From contig JAPLKC010000043.1 in assembly GCA_026388255.1 (NCBI GenBank), positions 38,888 to 102,887 on the forward strand: a DNA stretch of 64,000 bases, written 5' to 3'. The position numbers and the translations under genes were made by a program. Source of the stretch: Pseudomonadota bacterium. GTDB taxonomy: Bacteria > Desulfobacterota > Syntrophorhabdia > Syntrophorhabdales > Syntrophorhabdaceae. This document shows, piece by piece, positions 16,060 to 24,323 of the stretch (the stretch's first letter is position 1; every line of letters starts with the position of its first letter). The notes under the pieces were generated by a model. That model did no database searches and was not told the origin of the DNA. It saw only the letters and a program-made list of their open reading frames with translations.

Positions 16060-18168
16060 TTATCTCCCCGCAGTCGTCGCTAATGCTAATGGATAAACCT
16101 TTGTGCAACCAGCTTTCCTTAAAAGCGCGCCTGTCACTGTCAGGGTCCATCCTGAATCTACAATATCATCAACCAGCAACGCAGGAGCCTTTGGAACCTG
16201 ATTCCGTATTTCAAAAACACCATCAAGATTACGGCATTGGTAGAAGCGGTTATTTTTCAATTTCTGCGGTTCGTTCTTTTTGATTTTTTCAATAACAGGC
16301 AAAAAGGGGATTTGCAGCTTCGATGCAACCCGGCGTGCGAAATCGGGCGCCAGTTCGGGGTGGATTAAAGACGGCACGCATGTTACCCATAAAGGAACCG
16401 GTGCAGGTCTCCATCTCTCAGAAACCATCTTTGCAACAGCATCAACGAGAATATCATCGAAATGCCCTGCATTTTTATTGGTAATTACCACATGACCCCA
16501 ACCGGCATCGCCCCATCGTGCCAGGATACGCCCGGGTTCCGATGCAAGACCCTGTTTTTCAAATTTTCCATGAAATCCATAGATTGGAAATGCATCTTTC
16601 AGGATCAGCTTCTTCGGCTCCAGTATTATCTCCCCGTGGCGAAGAAACTCCGCTGCCGATACACCGAGAATACGAGAGCATTCCAAAGGTAACGCAATGT
16701 CCGGCCTGCAGTTTGCACATTTTCCGCAGGAACTATCATCAGGATCATTTAATGCATTACGAAGAAATTTCATCAGGCAGTCCTTGCTGTCGATATATTG
16801 CTGGACCTCTTCCCACTCATGTAATCGTTGACCTGTGAGAAAAGCGACTCGTTCCTTATCTATATCATAATTGGATGTTGTCCTGAACCACTTACTTCCT
16901 TCCTTTATTACAGGCGCCGGATTATCAACCCGAAGAATTTTTAATACATGCTCGATCTGTGATTGCCTCAAATTGACCTTTCCCTGCAATTCCTGAATAG
17001 ACAGTCCATCAGAATCATCCAGTATGTTCAATATCTTTTTAACGTGATTTTCATCCGGAAAGGCCGATTTCCAGAAATACTCATGAATTTCATGGTCCTC
17101 CTCCCCGGAAAGCAATACCCCGTATGCATGCTTAATTGCCCGGCCTGCCCTGCCTACCTGCTGATAATATGCGACAACTGAGCCGGGAGATTGAAAATGA
17201 ATTACAAAACCGAGATCAGGCTTGTCGTACCCCATGCCAAGAGCAGTAGTGGCGACAAGGGCTTTCAAATCGTTCCGCAGAAGCCTTTCTTCGAGATTTT
17301 TGCGGTATGCGTCTGAATCAGGAAAATCAGGGTGTTCTACATCCGAATGATACGCTGCAGCGACAATTCCGTTCCTTTGAAGCCAGCTCGCCACTATTTC
17401 TGCATCGCGTTTCGTGAGGGTATAAACGATGCCGGTTCCGTGTAAGCGAGGAATCTGCTCTGCAAGCCAGGCAAGTCGTGCAGCCTGGTCTTTCAATCGT
17501 ATATTCTGCAAGGTAAGGCTTTCCCTTATGAGCGGTCCTCGTACTAACAGAATGTCGCCGAGTTGATTTTTAATATCAAGAATAACTCTGTTATTGGCGG
17601 TCGCAGTTGTACCCAATACGGGCATGTTGGGCGGCATCTGTTGTAACACGCTGACAATTCTCCGGTAATCAGGGCGGAAGTCGTGCCCCCAATCTGAAAT
17701 ACAATGAGCCTCATCTATCACCAGAAGCCCGAGGCGCTGACCAACCGGCATGAGAATATCTTTTATGAAATCGTCATTCGACAGTCTTTCGGGAGATATA
17801 AGCATTACATCTACCTGATTATCAAGCATCTGATCTTTAACCGATTTCCATTCATCCTGATTCGTCGAATTTATTGTAACAGCACGAATCCCGATTCTTT
17901 CCGCCGCGGTAATCTGATTCCGCATAAGCGCCAACAACGGCGAAATGATAACTGCAGGACCCTGCCCCCAGTCCCGGAGTATTTTAGCGCTTATGAAATA
18001 GACAATGCTCTTGCCCCATCCTGTACGCTCAACCAATAGTATTTTCTTACGATTATGGATTAAAGCGTCTATGGTTTCCCACTGACCGTCACGAAAACCG
18101 GCTGTTTCATCATCCAGGGCTGTTCTGAGAAGTTTTGTGGCATTTTCTTTTGTCCAGACAGGTTTCAT
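16060..18168 (-). CDS. RecQ-family helicase fused to a C-terminal phosphoribosyltransferase domain
   Basis: This 702-aa protein has a RecQ core: Q-motif FRDGQ (25-29), Walker A TGWGKS (49-54), DEAHCISDWGHDFRP (152-166), GTTATAN, and motifs V-VI ATTALGMGYDKPD and QQVGRAGR. A RecQ zinc module follows with cysteines in CLMKFL and CGKCANC. Instead of an HRDC domain, the last about 180 residues form a type I PRTase ending with the PRPP loop LLVDDIVDSGWTL (664-676), as in ComFC-like proteins. The partner gene is DprA-like. Known PRTase-DprA pairs (ShosTA) are toxin-antitoxin/anti-phage modules, so defence is a reasonable inference; competence-like DNA handling is the alternative. Confidence 0.88.
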   Translation of the reverse strand: MKPVWTKENATKLLRTALDDETAGFRDGQWETIDALIHNRKKILLVERTGWGKSIVYFISAKILRDWGQGPAVIISPLLALMRNQITAAERIGIRAVTINSTNQDEWKSVKDQMLDNQVDVMLISPERLSNDDFIKDILMPVGQRLGLLVIDEAHCISDWGHDFRPDYRRIVSVLQQMPPNMPVLGTTATANNRVILDIKNQLGDILLVRGPLIRESLTLQNIRLKDQAARLAWLAEQIPRLHGTGIVYTLTKRDAEIVASWLQRNGIVAAAYHSDVEHPDFPDSDAYRKNLEERLLRNDLKALVATTALGMGYDKPDLGFVIHFQSPGSVVAYYQQVGRAGRAIKHAYGVLLSGEEDHEIHEYFWKSAFPDENHVKKILNILDDSDGLSIQELQGKVNLRQSQIEHVLKILRVDNPAPVIKEGSKWFRTTSNYDIDKERVAFLTGQRLHEWEEVQQYIDSKDCLMKFLRNALNDPDDSSCGKCANCRPDIALPLECSRILGVSAAEFLRHGEIILEPKKLILKDAFPIYGFHGKFEKQGLASEPGRILARWGDAGWGHVVITNKNAGHFDDILVDAVAKMVSERWRPAPVPLWVTCVPSLIHPELAPDFARRVASKLQIPFLPVIEKIKKNEPQKLKNNRFYQCRNLDGVFEIRNQVPKAPALLVDDIVDSGWTLTVTGALLRKAGCTKVYPLALATTAGR

Positions 18169-18361
18169 AGATCCTCGGCTACAATTTGATGTCGCACTTG
18201 GCTTTGTGTAATATTGGTTTTTCCTCGCAAATATTTTGCCATTTAAGATAGTAGAGTGTCAATTTATCAAATGTCAAAACTTGCCTATACCTCCTTAAAG
18301 TTCAATGTTTTTTTGATTGCCCTTAACTATGGGCGATTTCGGAGAAATACAATCAACAGTA

Positions 18362-18420
18362 ATTCACTATTCACTGCTTTTTTCACATTTTCTGCTTTTT
18401 AACTATTCACTATTCACTGC
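18362..18420 (+). repeat. Two copies of a 16-bp repeat downstream of the parB-like gene
   Basis: The 16-mer ATTCACTATTCACTGC occurs at 18362-18377 and again at 18405-18420, with looser ATTCAC/TTCACA echoes between. The same 16-mer recurs at 19472-19487 on the other side of the parB-like gene. Confidence 0.85.
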
Positions 18421-18425
18421 CCCTC

Positions 18426-19355
18426 TCACACTTGTGGTGGTCTTTTCTTACCGTATGGAGCCATGGGCGCCTGTTGTTGTACAAAATCACAGAAAACCTG
18501 TAGTTCATAAAGAAACTTTTCAATATCTTCCCTCAAATAGGTTCCAAGGCCCGTCTCAAAGGTTGTTTTTATTGATACAAGACTTTTAACCTGTTTTTTC
18601 ATGGATTTGGGCTTTGTGTTGCTTGAATCCGGCTCGACCTTCTTGTATGCGGTAAGCATCCTTTCTAATGTGGCATTGGTCACCGGTGTTTTTATGACAG
18701 CATCGAATATCTTCATACGATCTGGGCATTCGAGGTTTGCGGCAAAGAGATATCCTTGAGAAACCGGGAGGTTTTCTGCAGAAATTGCGGCCTGAATTTC
18801 AGGAGAAAGTTTTAAAAGTGAAATCGTGCGGAACAAAGTAGGATAAGACTTTGCAGAGATTTCGATAATTGCGTTCACAGTGAACGCAATTGGTTCTGGG
18901 AGGTCCTCTGGTCTCCGGTTATACATCACCAAATCGCTCATCACCCCGTTCACATCATACCCTTTATCAGGATGTTTTGCCTGAATAAAAGAGAGTATCC
19001 CTTTAGCCTGATCTATGGGATTCAAGTCCTCCCGTTGGAGGTTCTCTGTAAGTTGAAGGGCTATGGTATCACCTAATTCTTTGCCTGCTTCAATAACTCT
19101 AACCGGTACGGATTCAAGTCCGAGTTGCCGGGCTGCAACGAGACGTCTCTCCCCGCAGATAAGTAAATATGTTCCGTCGTCCTGTCCTGTTACAATAAGA
19201 GGCTCCAGGATGCCCTTATCTTTGATGGACTGCACAAGCGATTTGAATGATTCTGTTTCAATATTGATGCTTGACCTAACCTGTTCCAATACCACGATGT
19301 TTTCTACGGGAATGTACAAAAACTCTGGATTTACAGTTGTTTTCTTTGTTACCAT
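18426..19355 (-). CDS. Orphan ParB/RepB/Spo0J-like protein
   Basis: This 309-aa protein has a ParB N-terminal domain: VENIVVLEQVRSS, SIKDKGILEPLIV, the CTP-loop CGERRLVAARQLG (GERR at 68-71), and TENLQREDLNPIDQA (103-117), the C-motif/helix-turn-helix entry. After that it diverges from chromosomal ParB: the HTH region is atypical, and the C terminus ends in a QQQAPMAPYGKKRPPQV tail. There is no parA beside it. It is flanked by copies of one 16-bp repeat and follows an accessory helicase module, so it may be a mobile or phage-derived ParB-like regulator or nuclease-type protein rather than the segregation protein. Confidence 0.8.
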   Translation of the reverse strand: MVTKKTTVNPEFLYIPVENIVVLEQVRSSINIETESFKSLVQSIKDKGILEPLIVTGQDDGTYLLICGERRLVAARQLGLESVPVRVIEAGKELGDTIALQLTENLQREDLNPIDQAKGILSFIQAKHPDKGYDVNGVMSDLVMYNRRPEDLPEPIAFTVNAIIEISAKSYPTLFRTISLLKLSPEIQAAISAENLPVSQGYLFAANLECPDRMKIFDAVIKTPVTNATLERMLTAYKKVEPDSSNTKPKSMKKQVKSLVSIKTTFETGLGTYLREDIEKFLYELQVFCDFVQQQAPMAPYGKKRPPQV

Positions 19356-19761
19356 AGTGTTCTCCCTCTTTGAAATTCAGTGAATCTCCCGTCAAGCGAG
19401 AGCAGGCGTCGTAAGTAGATAGTGAATAGCCATAACCTATTCACTGCCATCATCACTATCCACCATTCACCATTCACTATTCACTGCCTTTAATCCCCCT
19501 TGATGTCGCTATTTATTGTAGGTATTTAGAAACAATGTGTCAAGATGTTTCCGATTTTTCTGCGTGGCATACTGGCGACCCTGTGCTCCCCTGCGTCGAA
19601 CAAATTAGTTGGGAATATGTTTTATTAAAATTATTAGATTCACCTACCTACAAGTCGTAGTATACGGCATTTTGTCAGTGATCATGGATTACTGATTGAA
19701 ATGCGTAATAAACCCATAGTCGAACACATGTTTAATACATCAAGGATTAATCCTTTCTTGA
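19356..19761. other. Repeat-bearing intergenic region upstream of the parB-like gene
   Basis: About 400 bases with no gene I can support. The left part contains GTGAATAG and ATTCAC repeats, and the first 100 bases should hold the parB-like promoter. The right half (19500-19760) shows no recognisable gene, hairpin or binding site. Confidence 0.5.
19436..19487 (+). repeat. ATTCAC-type repeat cluster upstream of the parB-like gene
   Basis: It contains an exact third copy of ATTCACTATTCACTGC (19472-19487) preceded by CACCATTCACC and TATTCACTGCC variants. An inverted GTGAATAG lies at about 19423. Together with the copies at 18362 and 18405, it brackets the parB-like gene. Confidence 0.85.
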
Positions 19762-20616
19762 CTAAAGGTTGCCGAATACTTCGAGTTTCATCATATTTTT
19801 TCCATTATGTTTTACAGAGTACATAATTGTGTCGGGTATGTTGATCATCTCATCAACCGAGTCTGGCGGTTTTAGGTAAATAACAATACCAATGCTGAAG
19901 GTTACGGGCCAGCCGTTCTTTTTCATGGCCTCCAAGAGGTTATCACAAATCTTGTTGATGAATGTCCGGACAGATGCTTCATTGCCTGTTTCCGGAAAGA
20001 TTATAGCGAACTCGTCGCCCGAAAGCCTTGCAAAAACATCTGTAACGCGCAAATTGACACGTAGTGTATCGGTGACTGTTCGTAATAGGTTGTCACCGGC
20101 TATGTGTCCAAAGTTATCATTGATTAATTTGAAGTTGTCGAGATCGATGTATGCAACGGTAAACGGATGTTTGTATCTAAGTGCTCTTTTCATTTCTGAA
20201 TCTGCGAATTCGTAAAACTGTCTACGGTTCATAGCTCCCGTCAAGGCGTCTGTCCTGGAAAGGGTTTTTTCATGATCAAGTGCACCCTTCAAGGCAGATA
20301 AAAGATATGTAAAGGCAATAAAGGTTAGTGATATTACTATGGTGTTCCAGTAAAAAATGACTTGGTGTGAGTAGTTTGCTATCAAAAACCAAGCAAGAAA
20401 CCATACTACAGAACCGACAAGTGACATAAGAAGGCCAATTTTATTCCCACCATACCATGTTGCCATAAAAATGGGAATCAAATAGAATAATATGATTGAG
20501 ATCTCTGCGCCGCTTATATAATCAATAAGGCCGATTAATATCGTCAGCAAAAGGCTCAGAAGAAAGATAAATGATCTGGAGCGTTTTTGAAGGTATTCAG
20601 GCAAGCGGATTAACAT
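19762..20616 (-). CDS. Membrane diguanylate cyclase (GGDEF family)
   Basis: This 284-aa protein has five or so membrane segments in residues 15-108, a short helix, then a GGDEF domain from RTDALTGAMNRRQF (121-134). The catalytic signature reads SGDEF (199-203) rather than GGDEF, and the product-inhibition I-site RVTD (190-193) sits at the usual 5-residue spacing. Other key residues (YIDLDNFKLINDNFGH, GDNLL) are present, so it is probably active in cyclic di-GMP synthesis; the Ser for Gly change makes this less than certain. It follows two small genes on the same strand with very short spacing. Confidence 0.88.
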   Translation of the reverse strand: MLIRLPEYLQKRSRSFIFLLSLLLTILIGLIDYISGAEISIILFYLIPIFMATWYGGNKIGLLMSLVGSVVWFLAWFLIANYSHQVIFYWNTIVISLTFIAFTYLLSALKGALDHEKTLSRTDALTGAMNRRQFYEFADSEMKRALRYKHPFTVAYIDLDNFKLINDNFGHIAGDNLLRTVTDTLRVNLRVTDVFARLSGDEFAIIFPETGNEASVRTFINKICDNLLEAMKKNGWPVTFSIGIVIYLKPPDSVDEMINIPDTIMYSVKHNGKNMMKLEVFGNL

Positions 20617-20622
20617 TTTACC

Positions 20623-20799
20623 TCACATAACTATTTGAAGATTACCATTTAAAATCTTACACAGTTTCCAAATTTTATCAAGTGAGGAAGGAACGTTGCG
20701 TTTCAGGCAAAACTGCGATGGCTTGACCCCGGGAAGGCATTCCTTGAGAATTTCAAAGTTGCCAATTACCTTAATCAAACATTGCTCACAGCCTGTCAC
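20623..20799 (-). CDS. Possible 58-aa HTH-like ORF between the conserved hypothetical and the diguanylate cyclase
   Basis: A GTG at 20799 overlaps the TGA of the upstream gene (GTGA) and the frame ends 6 bp before the diguanylate cyclase start, an operon-like fit. Its C-terminal part (VPSSLDKIWKLCKILNGN) resembles the last helices of an XRE-type helix-turn-helix domain. The middle seems too short for a full domain. It could be a real small protein or the decayed rest of a regulator. Confidence is low because no homologue can be checked. Confidence 0.35.
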   Translation of the reverse strand: MTGCEQCLIKVIGNFEILKECLPGVKPSQFCLKRNVPSSLDKIWKLCKILNGNLQIVM

Positions 20800-21143
20800 C
20801 CCTTCTTAACCGGCTCCACATCCACCTCGCCTCCGAAGGCATCGAGGAGGGCATCGTTCAGCTTCTTTATATCCTCTTCATTTTCCAACACGATGACCAA
20901 TTCCCTGTCATCCAGCACCTTTAATTTTCCAAACTTTTTTACCACATCTATAACCTGCTGCGGGTCCGTTGTAACCCACCTCTTCATCCGGCGGACAAGT
21001 TCCTCGCCATTAAATGCCCTCTCAATCGTAAGGTCCACCCTCCTTCTTTTTGCTTCCCAACCGACAAGGGCCGGCTGCGCAACCATGGGGGTAACGGGGT
21101 CATGCATTGCCGCACATCTGAACCATAGCTTAGCCCTGACCAT
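20796..21143 (-). CDS. Conserved hypothetical protein, 115 aa
   Basis: The start is set at ATG 21143, where GGAG lies 8 bases upstream; longer starts reach into AT-rich non-coding DNA. The protein begins MVRAKLWFRCAAMHDPVTPM and has no membrane segment. It has an alpha/beta composition with a charged C-terminal half (LDDRELVIVLENEEDIKKLNDALLDAFGGEVDVEPV), suggesting a small compact domain. I do not recognise the family. It heads a short minus-strand unit leading to the diguanylate cyclase and is divergent from the J-like/HExxH gene. Confidence 0.7.
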   Translation of the reverse strand: MVRAKLWFRCAAMHDPVTPMVAQPALVGWEAKRRRVDLTIERAFNGEELVRRMKRWVTTDPQQVIDVVKKFGKLKVLDDRELVIVLENEEDIKKLNDALLDAFGGEVDVEPVKKG

Positions 21144-21262
21144 ATAAACTCCTTTTGTTGTCCTGATTTTATTATCCATAAAATAATAGTTTACATTTAT
21201 AATGTCAAGCAACTGCATAACAAAATCATTTAAAAACCGGAACTGATAGTATAAAATCACAT

Positions 21263-22117
21263 ATGGCAGGTTCTAACATGGATAATTTGATAAATAATTG
21301 CTATCAGATCCTCGGGCTTTCGCCTGGTGCATCAAAGGAGGAAATTAAGGAAGCCTTCAAAAAGATCAGGGATGAATTGAGCACAAAAGAGGATGAATGG
21401 GAAAGGCTCAAAGAAATAAACTGGGCATACGAAGTCCTGGTGGATAGCGTTGCCGCTGCTACCGGAAAAGACAATGTCCCGGAAGACGATAAGGCGAAGC
21501 GAAAGAGATACAAAGACAACGGAGAGTCAGATGTTATAACCCTTAAGGATTTCCTCTTCTCTGTGGGAGACAAGATCAACCCCTTCCTGTTTGCAGGCAG
21601 GGCCTTGGTTTTTCTTATTACCATTATCTGGGGTTTTAAATATATTACGCACTCTGTTGCGAGCAACTACGCCGGTGAGTCCTTCCTCCATAATGTAAGC
21701 CTCCCGTTCCATGAAGCCGGGCACATTATCCTTTCCCCTTTGGGAGACTTTATGTGCGTGCTTGGCGGAAGTCTGTTTCAGATCCTGATTCCCGCAATCT
21801 GTATGGGGGCATTCTTAAAACAAAACGATGTATTCGGCGCATCAATTGCCCTGTGGTGGATCGGGCAGAACTTTGTTGATTGTGCGCCGTATATAAATGA
21901 TGCGCGCGCTCAGGAGTTGATGCTTCTGGGGGGCGTAACCGGCCAGGATGTACCCGGCATTCACGACTGGAATAATATCCTGGGAACGCTTGGTTTATTA
22001 AAACTCGATCATTTTATAGCCAATACATCCCATTGGTTCGGGATATTATTGATGCTTGCCGCCTTTCTGTGGGGAGGATTGCTGCTCTGGCTCCAGTGGA
22101 AGAATATAGATTCCTGA
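21263..22117 (+). CDS. Membrane protein with degenerate J-like domain and HExxH metalloprotease motif
   Basis: This is a 284-aa protein. Residues 8-66 look like a DnaJ J domain (NCYQILGLSPGASKEEIKEAFKKI...INWAYEVL) but lack the HPD tripeptide, so Hsp70 stimulation is unlikely. After a charged linker come four or so membrane segments. They contain HEAGH (150-154) within SLPFHEAGHIILSPLGDF, a GGSLFQILIP stretch, WIGQNFVDCAPYINDAR and a later HDW (234-236). The HExxH plus Asp-rich second motif resembles M50-like or related membrane metallopeptidases. ATG 21278 is an alternative start. Function unknown; an intramembrane protease is an inference. Confidence 0.75.
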   Translation: MAGSNMDNLINNCYQILGLSPGASKEEIKEAFKKIRDELSTKEDEWERLKEINWAYEVLVDSVAAATGKDNVPEDDKAKRKRYKDNGESDVITLKDFLFSVGDKINPFLFAGRALVFLITIIWGFKYITHSVASNYAGESFLHNVSLPFHEAGHIILSPLGDFMCVLGGSLFQILIPAICMGAFLKQNDVFGASIALWWIGQNFVDCAPYINDARAQELMLLGGVTGQDVPGIHDWNNILGTLGLLKLDHFIANTSHWFGILLMLAAFLWGGLLLWLQWKNIDS

Positions 22118-22222
22118 CAGGTAAGCTCGCGGTTCCAGTCTCCTGCATTAAATGTCCCAGATCACTCAATGTCACACACAGTGAGCGAGAAGGGGAGGCC
22201 GGGGGAGATACTTTGTTTGTAC

Positions 22223-22252
22223 TTGAGTCATCATAACAATTTTTGCTATGAT
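22223..22252 (+). promoter_or_regulatory. Candidate sigma-70 promoter of the SDR operon
   Basis: TTGAGT (22223-22228), an 18-bp spacer and TATGAT (22247-22252) lie 18 bases before the ATG of the SDR gene. The spacing to the ribosome site (GAGGAAAG) leaves a very short leader. Confidence 0.45.
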
Positions 22253-22270
22253 ATTCGCTGGAGGAAAGAC

Positions 22271-23026
22271 ATGAAGCTTGAAGGAAGAGTTGCTTTACTT
22301 ACGGCAGCAGCCGGTGCCGGCATCGGTCAGGCAGTTGCCAGAACATTCGCCCGGGAAGGCGCATACGTTGTGGTGACAGATGCTCACAAAGACCGGTCTG
22401 TTTCAGTTGCCGAAGCATTAAAACGCGAATACGGCATTGAAGCCCTTGGCATCGGATGTGACGTGACAAGTCGCAACGATGTGGAAAATGCTGTAAATAT
22501 TGTGCTTGAGAAATTCGGGCGCATAGACATACTCTTCAACAATGCCGGAACGAACCGTCCTGCACAGGTAACAGATATAACCGACGAGGAGTGGGAACTG
22601 GTAATAAATGTCTCGTTGCGCGGGACATTCTATTGCTGCAGGGCAGTCCTGCCTGCCATGATGAAACAGGACTATGGACGTATCGTGAGCGTCACATCTG
22701 TTGCGGCATTCAGGGGGCTCAAGGCGGGCCACGCCCACTATGCGGCCGCCAAAGCCGGGGTTATGGCCTTTACACGATGCCTTGCCGCTGAGGCGGCACA
22801 ACACCATATAACTGCAAACACAATCGCGCCGAGCTTTATATATAACGAATTTATTCCCCATATCTATCCGGAAGATGAGATAGAGCGGATGTACGAGGAA
22901 ATACCCTATCCGAGGAAAGGGGCGCCCCAGGACATTGCGAATACCGCCCTGTTCCTTGTATCCGATGAAGGAGAATATATTACCGGTCAGACAATATGTG
23001 TCACCGGCGGAAGCTGGATGAGATGA
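22271..23026 (+). CDS. Short-chain dehydrogenase/reductase (SDR)
   Basis: With ATG 22271, preceded by GAGGAAAG, the protein is 251 aa, a classic SDR size; a longer frame upstream is not needed. It shows the cofactor motif TAAAGAGIG (11-19), NNAG (90-93), a conserved serine region VTSVAA, the catalytic pair Y157/K161 in HYAAAKAG, and a C-terminal FLVSDEGEYITGQTICVTGG. It is an NAD(P)-dependent oxidoreductase, often of 3-oxoacyl or hydroxyacyl substrates. The start of a 54-aa gene overlaps its stop (ATGA). Substrate unknown. Confidence 0.93.
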   Translation: MKLEGRVALLTAAAGAGIGQAVARTFAREGAYVVVTDAHKDRSVSVAEALKREYGIEALGIGCDVTSRNDVENAVNIVLEKFGRIDILFNNAGTNRPAQVTDITDEEWELVINVSLRGTFYCCRAVLPAMMKQDYGRIVSVTSVAAFRGLKAGHAHYAAAKAGVMAFTRCLAAEAAQHHITANTIAPSFIYNEFIPHIYPEDEIERMYEEIPYPRKGAPQDIANTALFLVSDEGEYITGQTICVTGGSWMR

Positions 23027-23187
23027 GTGAGGCCGGGGAAAATCCGGAAGGTACTATTAATTATCTTGTTGCGAAGAGGCTTATGGAAATATCGGAAGCC
23101 CTTGAGAAGAAAAAGGACAAGGATAAAGAAGGGGAAGTGATTGCCTCTAAGGGCGGAAACGATCACCTGGAAGAAGGTCAAAAATAA
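23023..23187 (+). CDS. Small hypothetical protein, 54 aa
   Basis: The start ATG overlaps the stop of the SDR gene by 4 bp, a sign of translational coupling. The product is very hydrophilic, with an amphipathic helix (NYLVAKRLMEISEALEKKKDK) and no cysteine or membrane segment. No family is recognised. Position suggests a partner or regulator of the dehydrogenase, but this is inference. Confidence 0.5.
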   Translation: MSEAGENPEGTINYLVAKRLMEISEALEKKKDKDKEGEVIASKGGNDHLEEGQK

Positions 23188-23202
23188 AATTGGGGGTGTT
23201 TT

Positions 23203-23328
23203 ATGTCGTCTTTAAAAATGAAAGGTATGTTTTTATGCATCCTTTTGGCAGGCCTCTTGTTTTTAGGCAGTTGCAGCTCCATGCAACCGTTTTTCACCGG
23301 GGAGCCCTTTACGCTGGATAAAAAATAA
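23203..23328 (+). CDS. Very small lipoprotein, 41 aa
   Basis: ATG 23203 follows GGGGGTG and opens a 41-codon frame. After a basic start it has a hydrophobic segment ending in the lipobox LGSC (cysteine about residue 24). Only 17 residues remain after lipidation (SSMQPFFTGEPFTLDKK). The layout is exactly that of a small lipoprotein in an envelope-directed operon. Function unknown. Confidence 0.6.
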   Translation: MSSLKMKGMFLCILLAGLLFLGSCSSMQPFFTGEPFTLDKK

Positions 23329-23408
23329 CAACGGGCAATATCATACCGGATACGTTGATCTGAAAGGGTTTACAGATCTCTTTTTTACGATTATGTTCCA
23401 GCATTTAT

Positions 23409-23996
23409 TCAAAGATCATATTTTAAGCGATTGCTGCTTTCCGATATCTTGCCTTCAATAAAAAGCTGCTCCATTATTGTCTCAATATCTTTTTCATCCA
23501 TACGGCCGGAGAACGTATTTTTAAGGTGTGTTGCCAGCGATGATTTAGTTCGGGGTCTCCTGGGCGCAGGTATCTTTGAAAGATTTATTACAACTGCATC
23601 CGTATGGGTGGATTTCGGAGATCCCTGGTCGGAAGACGGCATCTGTGAAAGGTTAACTATACGCTTTACCTTCAAGCCCAAACGATTTGCGTACTGGACT
23701 ACAGAATCGAAACCTTTGTCTTTCGAAAGAAGGTATATCTCTCCTGCTTTTTCTTTTTCCATACTAAGCCTGCCGAGTTCGAAGATCATATGGAAATCGA
23801 GATTATTCTTTCCGTTGCCCTCGATCTTGATCCACCTTAATGAACTGCCAAAGGACTGTGTTGATTCAACAAGCTCAAAGGGTATCTTGTTTTGCGATTT
23901 GCCGACAAAGAACCAAACCTCTACAATACCTGGGTCTAAGCTGTTCAACGTCAGGCCCTGGACATTTTCATAATCAATCATAAGTATAATTTTCAT
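23409..23996 (-). CDS. PIN/NYN-like nuclease-fold protein
   Basis: This 195-aa protein begins MKIILMIDYENVQG, matching the NYN/PIN-like first strand with its acidic Asp and Asn. It continues with NNLDFHMIFELGRL and YLLSKDKGFDSVVQYANRLG, the acidic residues and helix pattern of the fold (residues 1-115). The C-terminal part (about 140-195) looks like a small winged helix or OST-HTH-like segment. Such proteins are metal-dependent RNases or inactive relatives. It is monocistronic and divergent from the porin gene. Family call is moderate. Confidence 0.75.
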   Translation of the reverse strand: MKIILMIDYENVQGLTLNSLDPGIVEVWFFVGKSQNKIPFELVESTQSFGSSLRWIKIEGNGKNNLDFHMIFELGRLSMEKEKAGEIYLLSKDKGFDSVVQYANRLGLKVKRIVNLSQMPSSDQGSPKSTHTDAVVINLSKIPAPRRPRTKSSLATHLKNTFSGRMDEKDIETIMEQLFIEGKISESSNRLKYDL

Positions 23997-24323
23997 AGAT
24001 GCCCCCGTTCAGGAAAGATTGTATATTATTATCGTTCTCATGTTAATCAAAAAATTAACCTGTCTTAATTATAGCCCCATAGCCTACTGTAATCAACAGA
24101 AGAAAAACCTGTGAAACCAATATTTATAAATAGAAGCAACTCCCTGTATATGTAAAATTATCCGCAGGTATTTCCTTTTTCAATACAAAATAATATTTTT
24201 ATACGATAACAGTTTAAACCCATTAATTAATGGTAGTCGATTTAATTAATAATTAACGGCAAATTCATAGAAAATTAACAATAATAATAGAAAATATTAA
24301 AAATATTTAATACAGGAGGAAAC
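23997..24323. promoter_or_regulatory. AT-rich promoter region upstream of the porin
   Basis: About 330 AT-rich bases without a gene. It contains a perfect palindrome CCATTAATTAATGG at 24220-24233. ATTAAC hexamers lie at 24252 and 24274, 22 bp apart, and a TTAATC/ATTAACC pair near 24043. These resemble the ATTAAC half-sites before pstS, so Pho control of the porin is possible, but the spacing is not a clean Pho box. No core promoter was identified with confidence. Confidence 0.35.

Noticed and set aside
22169..22270. N-terminal extension of the SDR
   Set aside because: A promoter and a ribosome site lie inside it, and SDRs start at MKLEGRVALLTA-like sequence.
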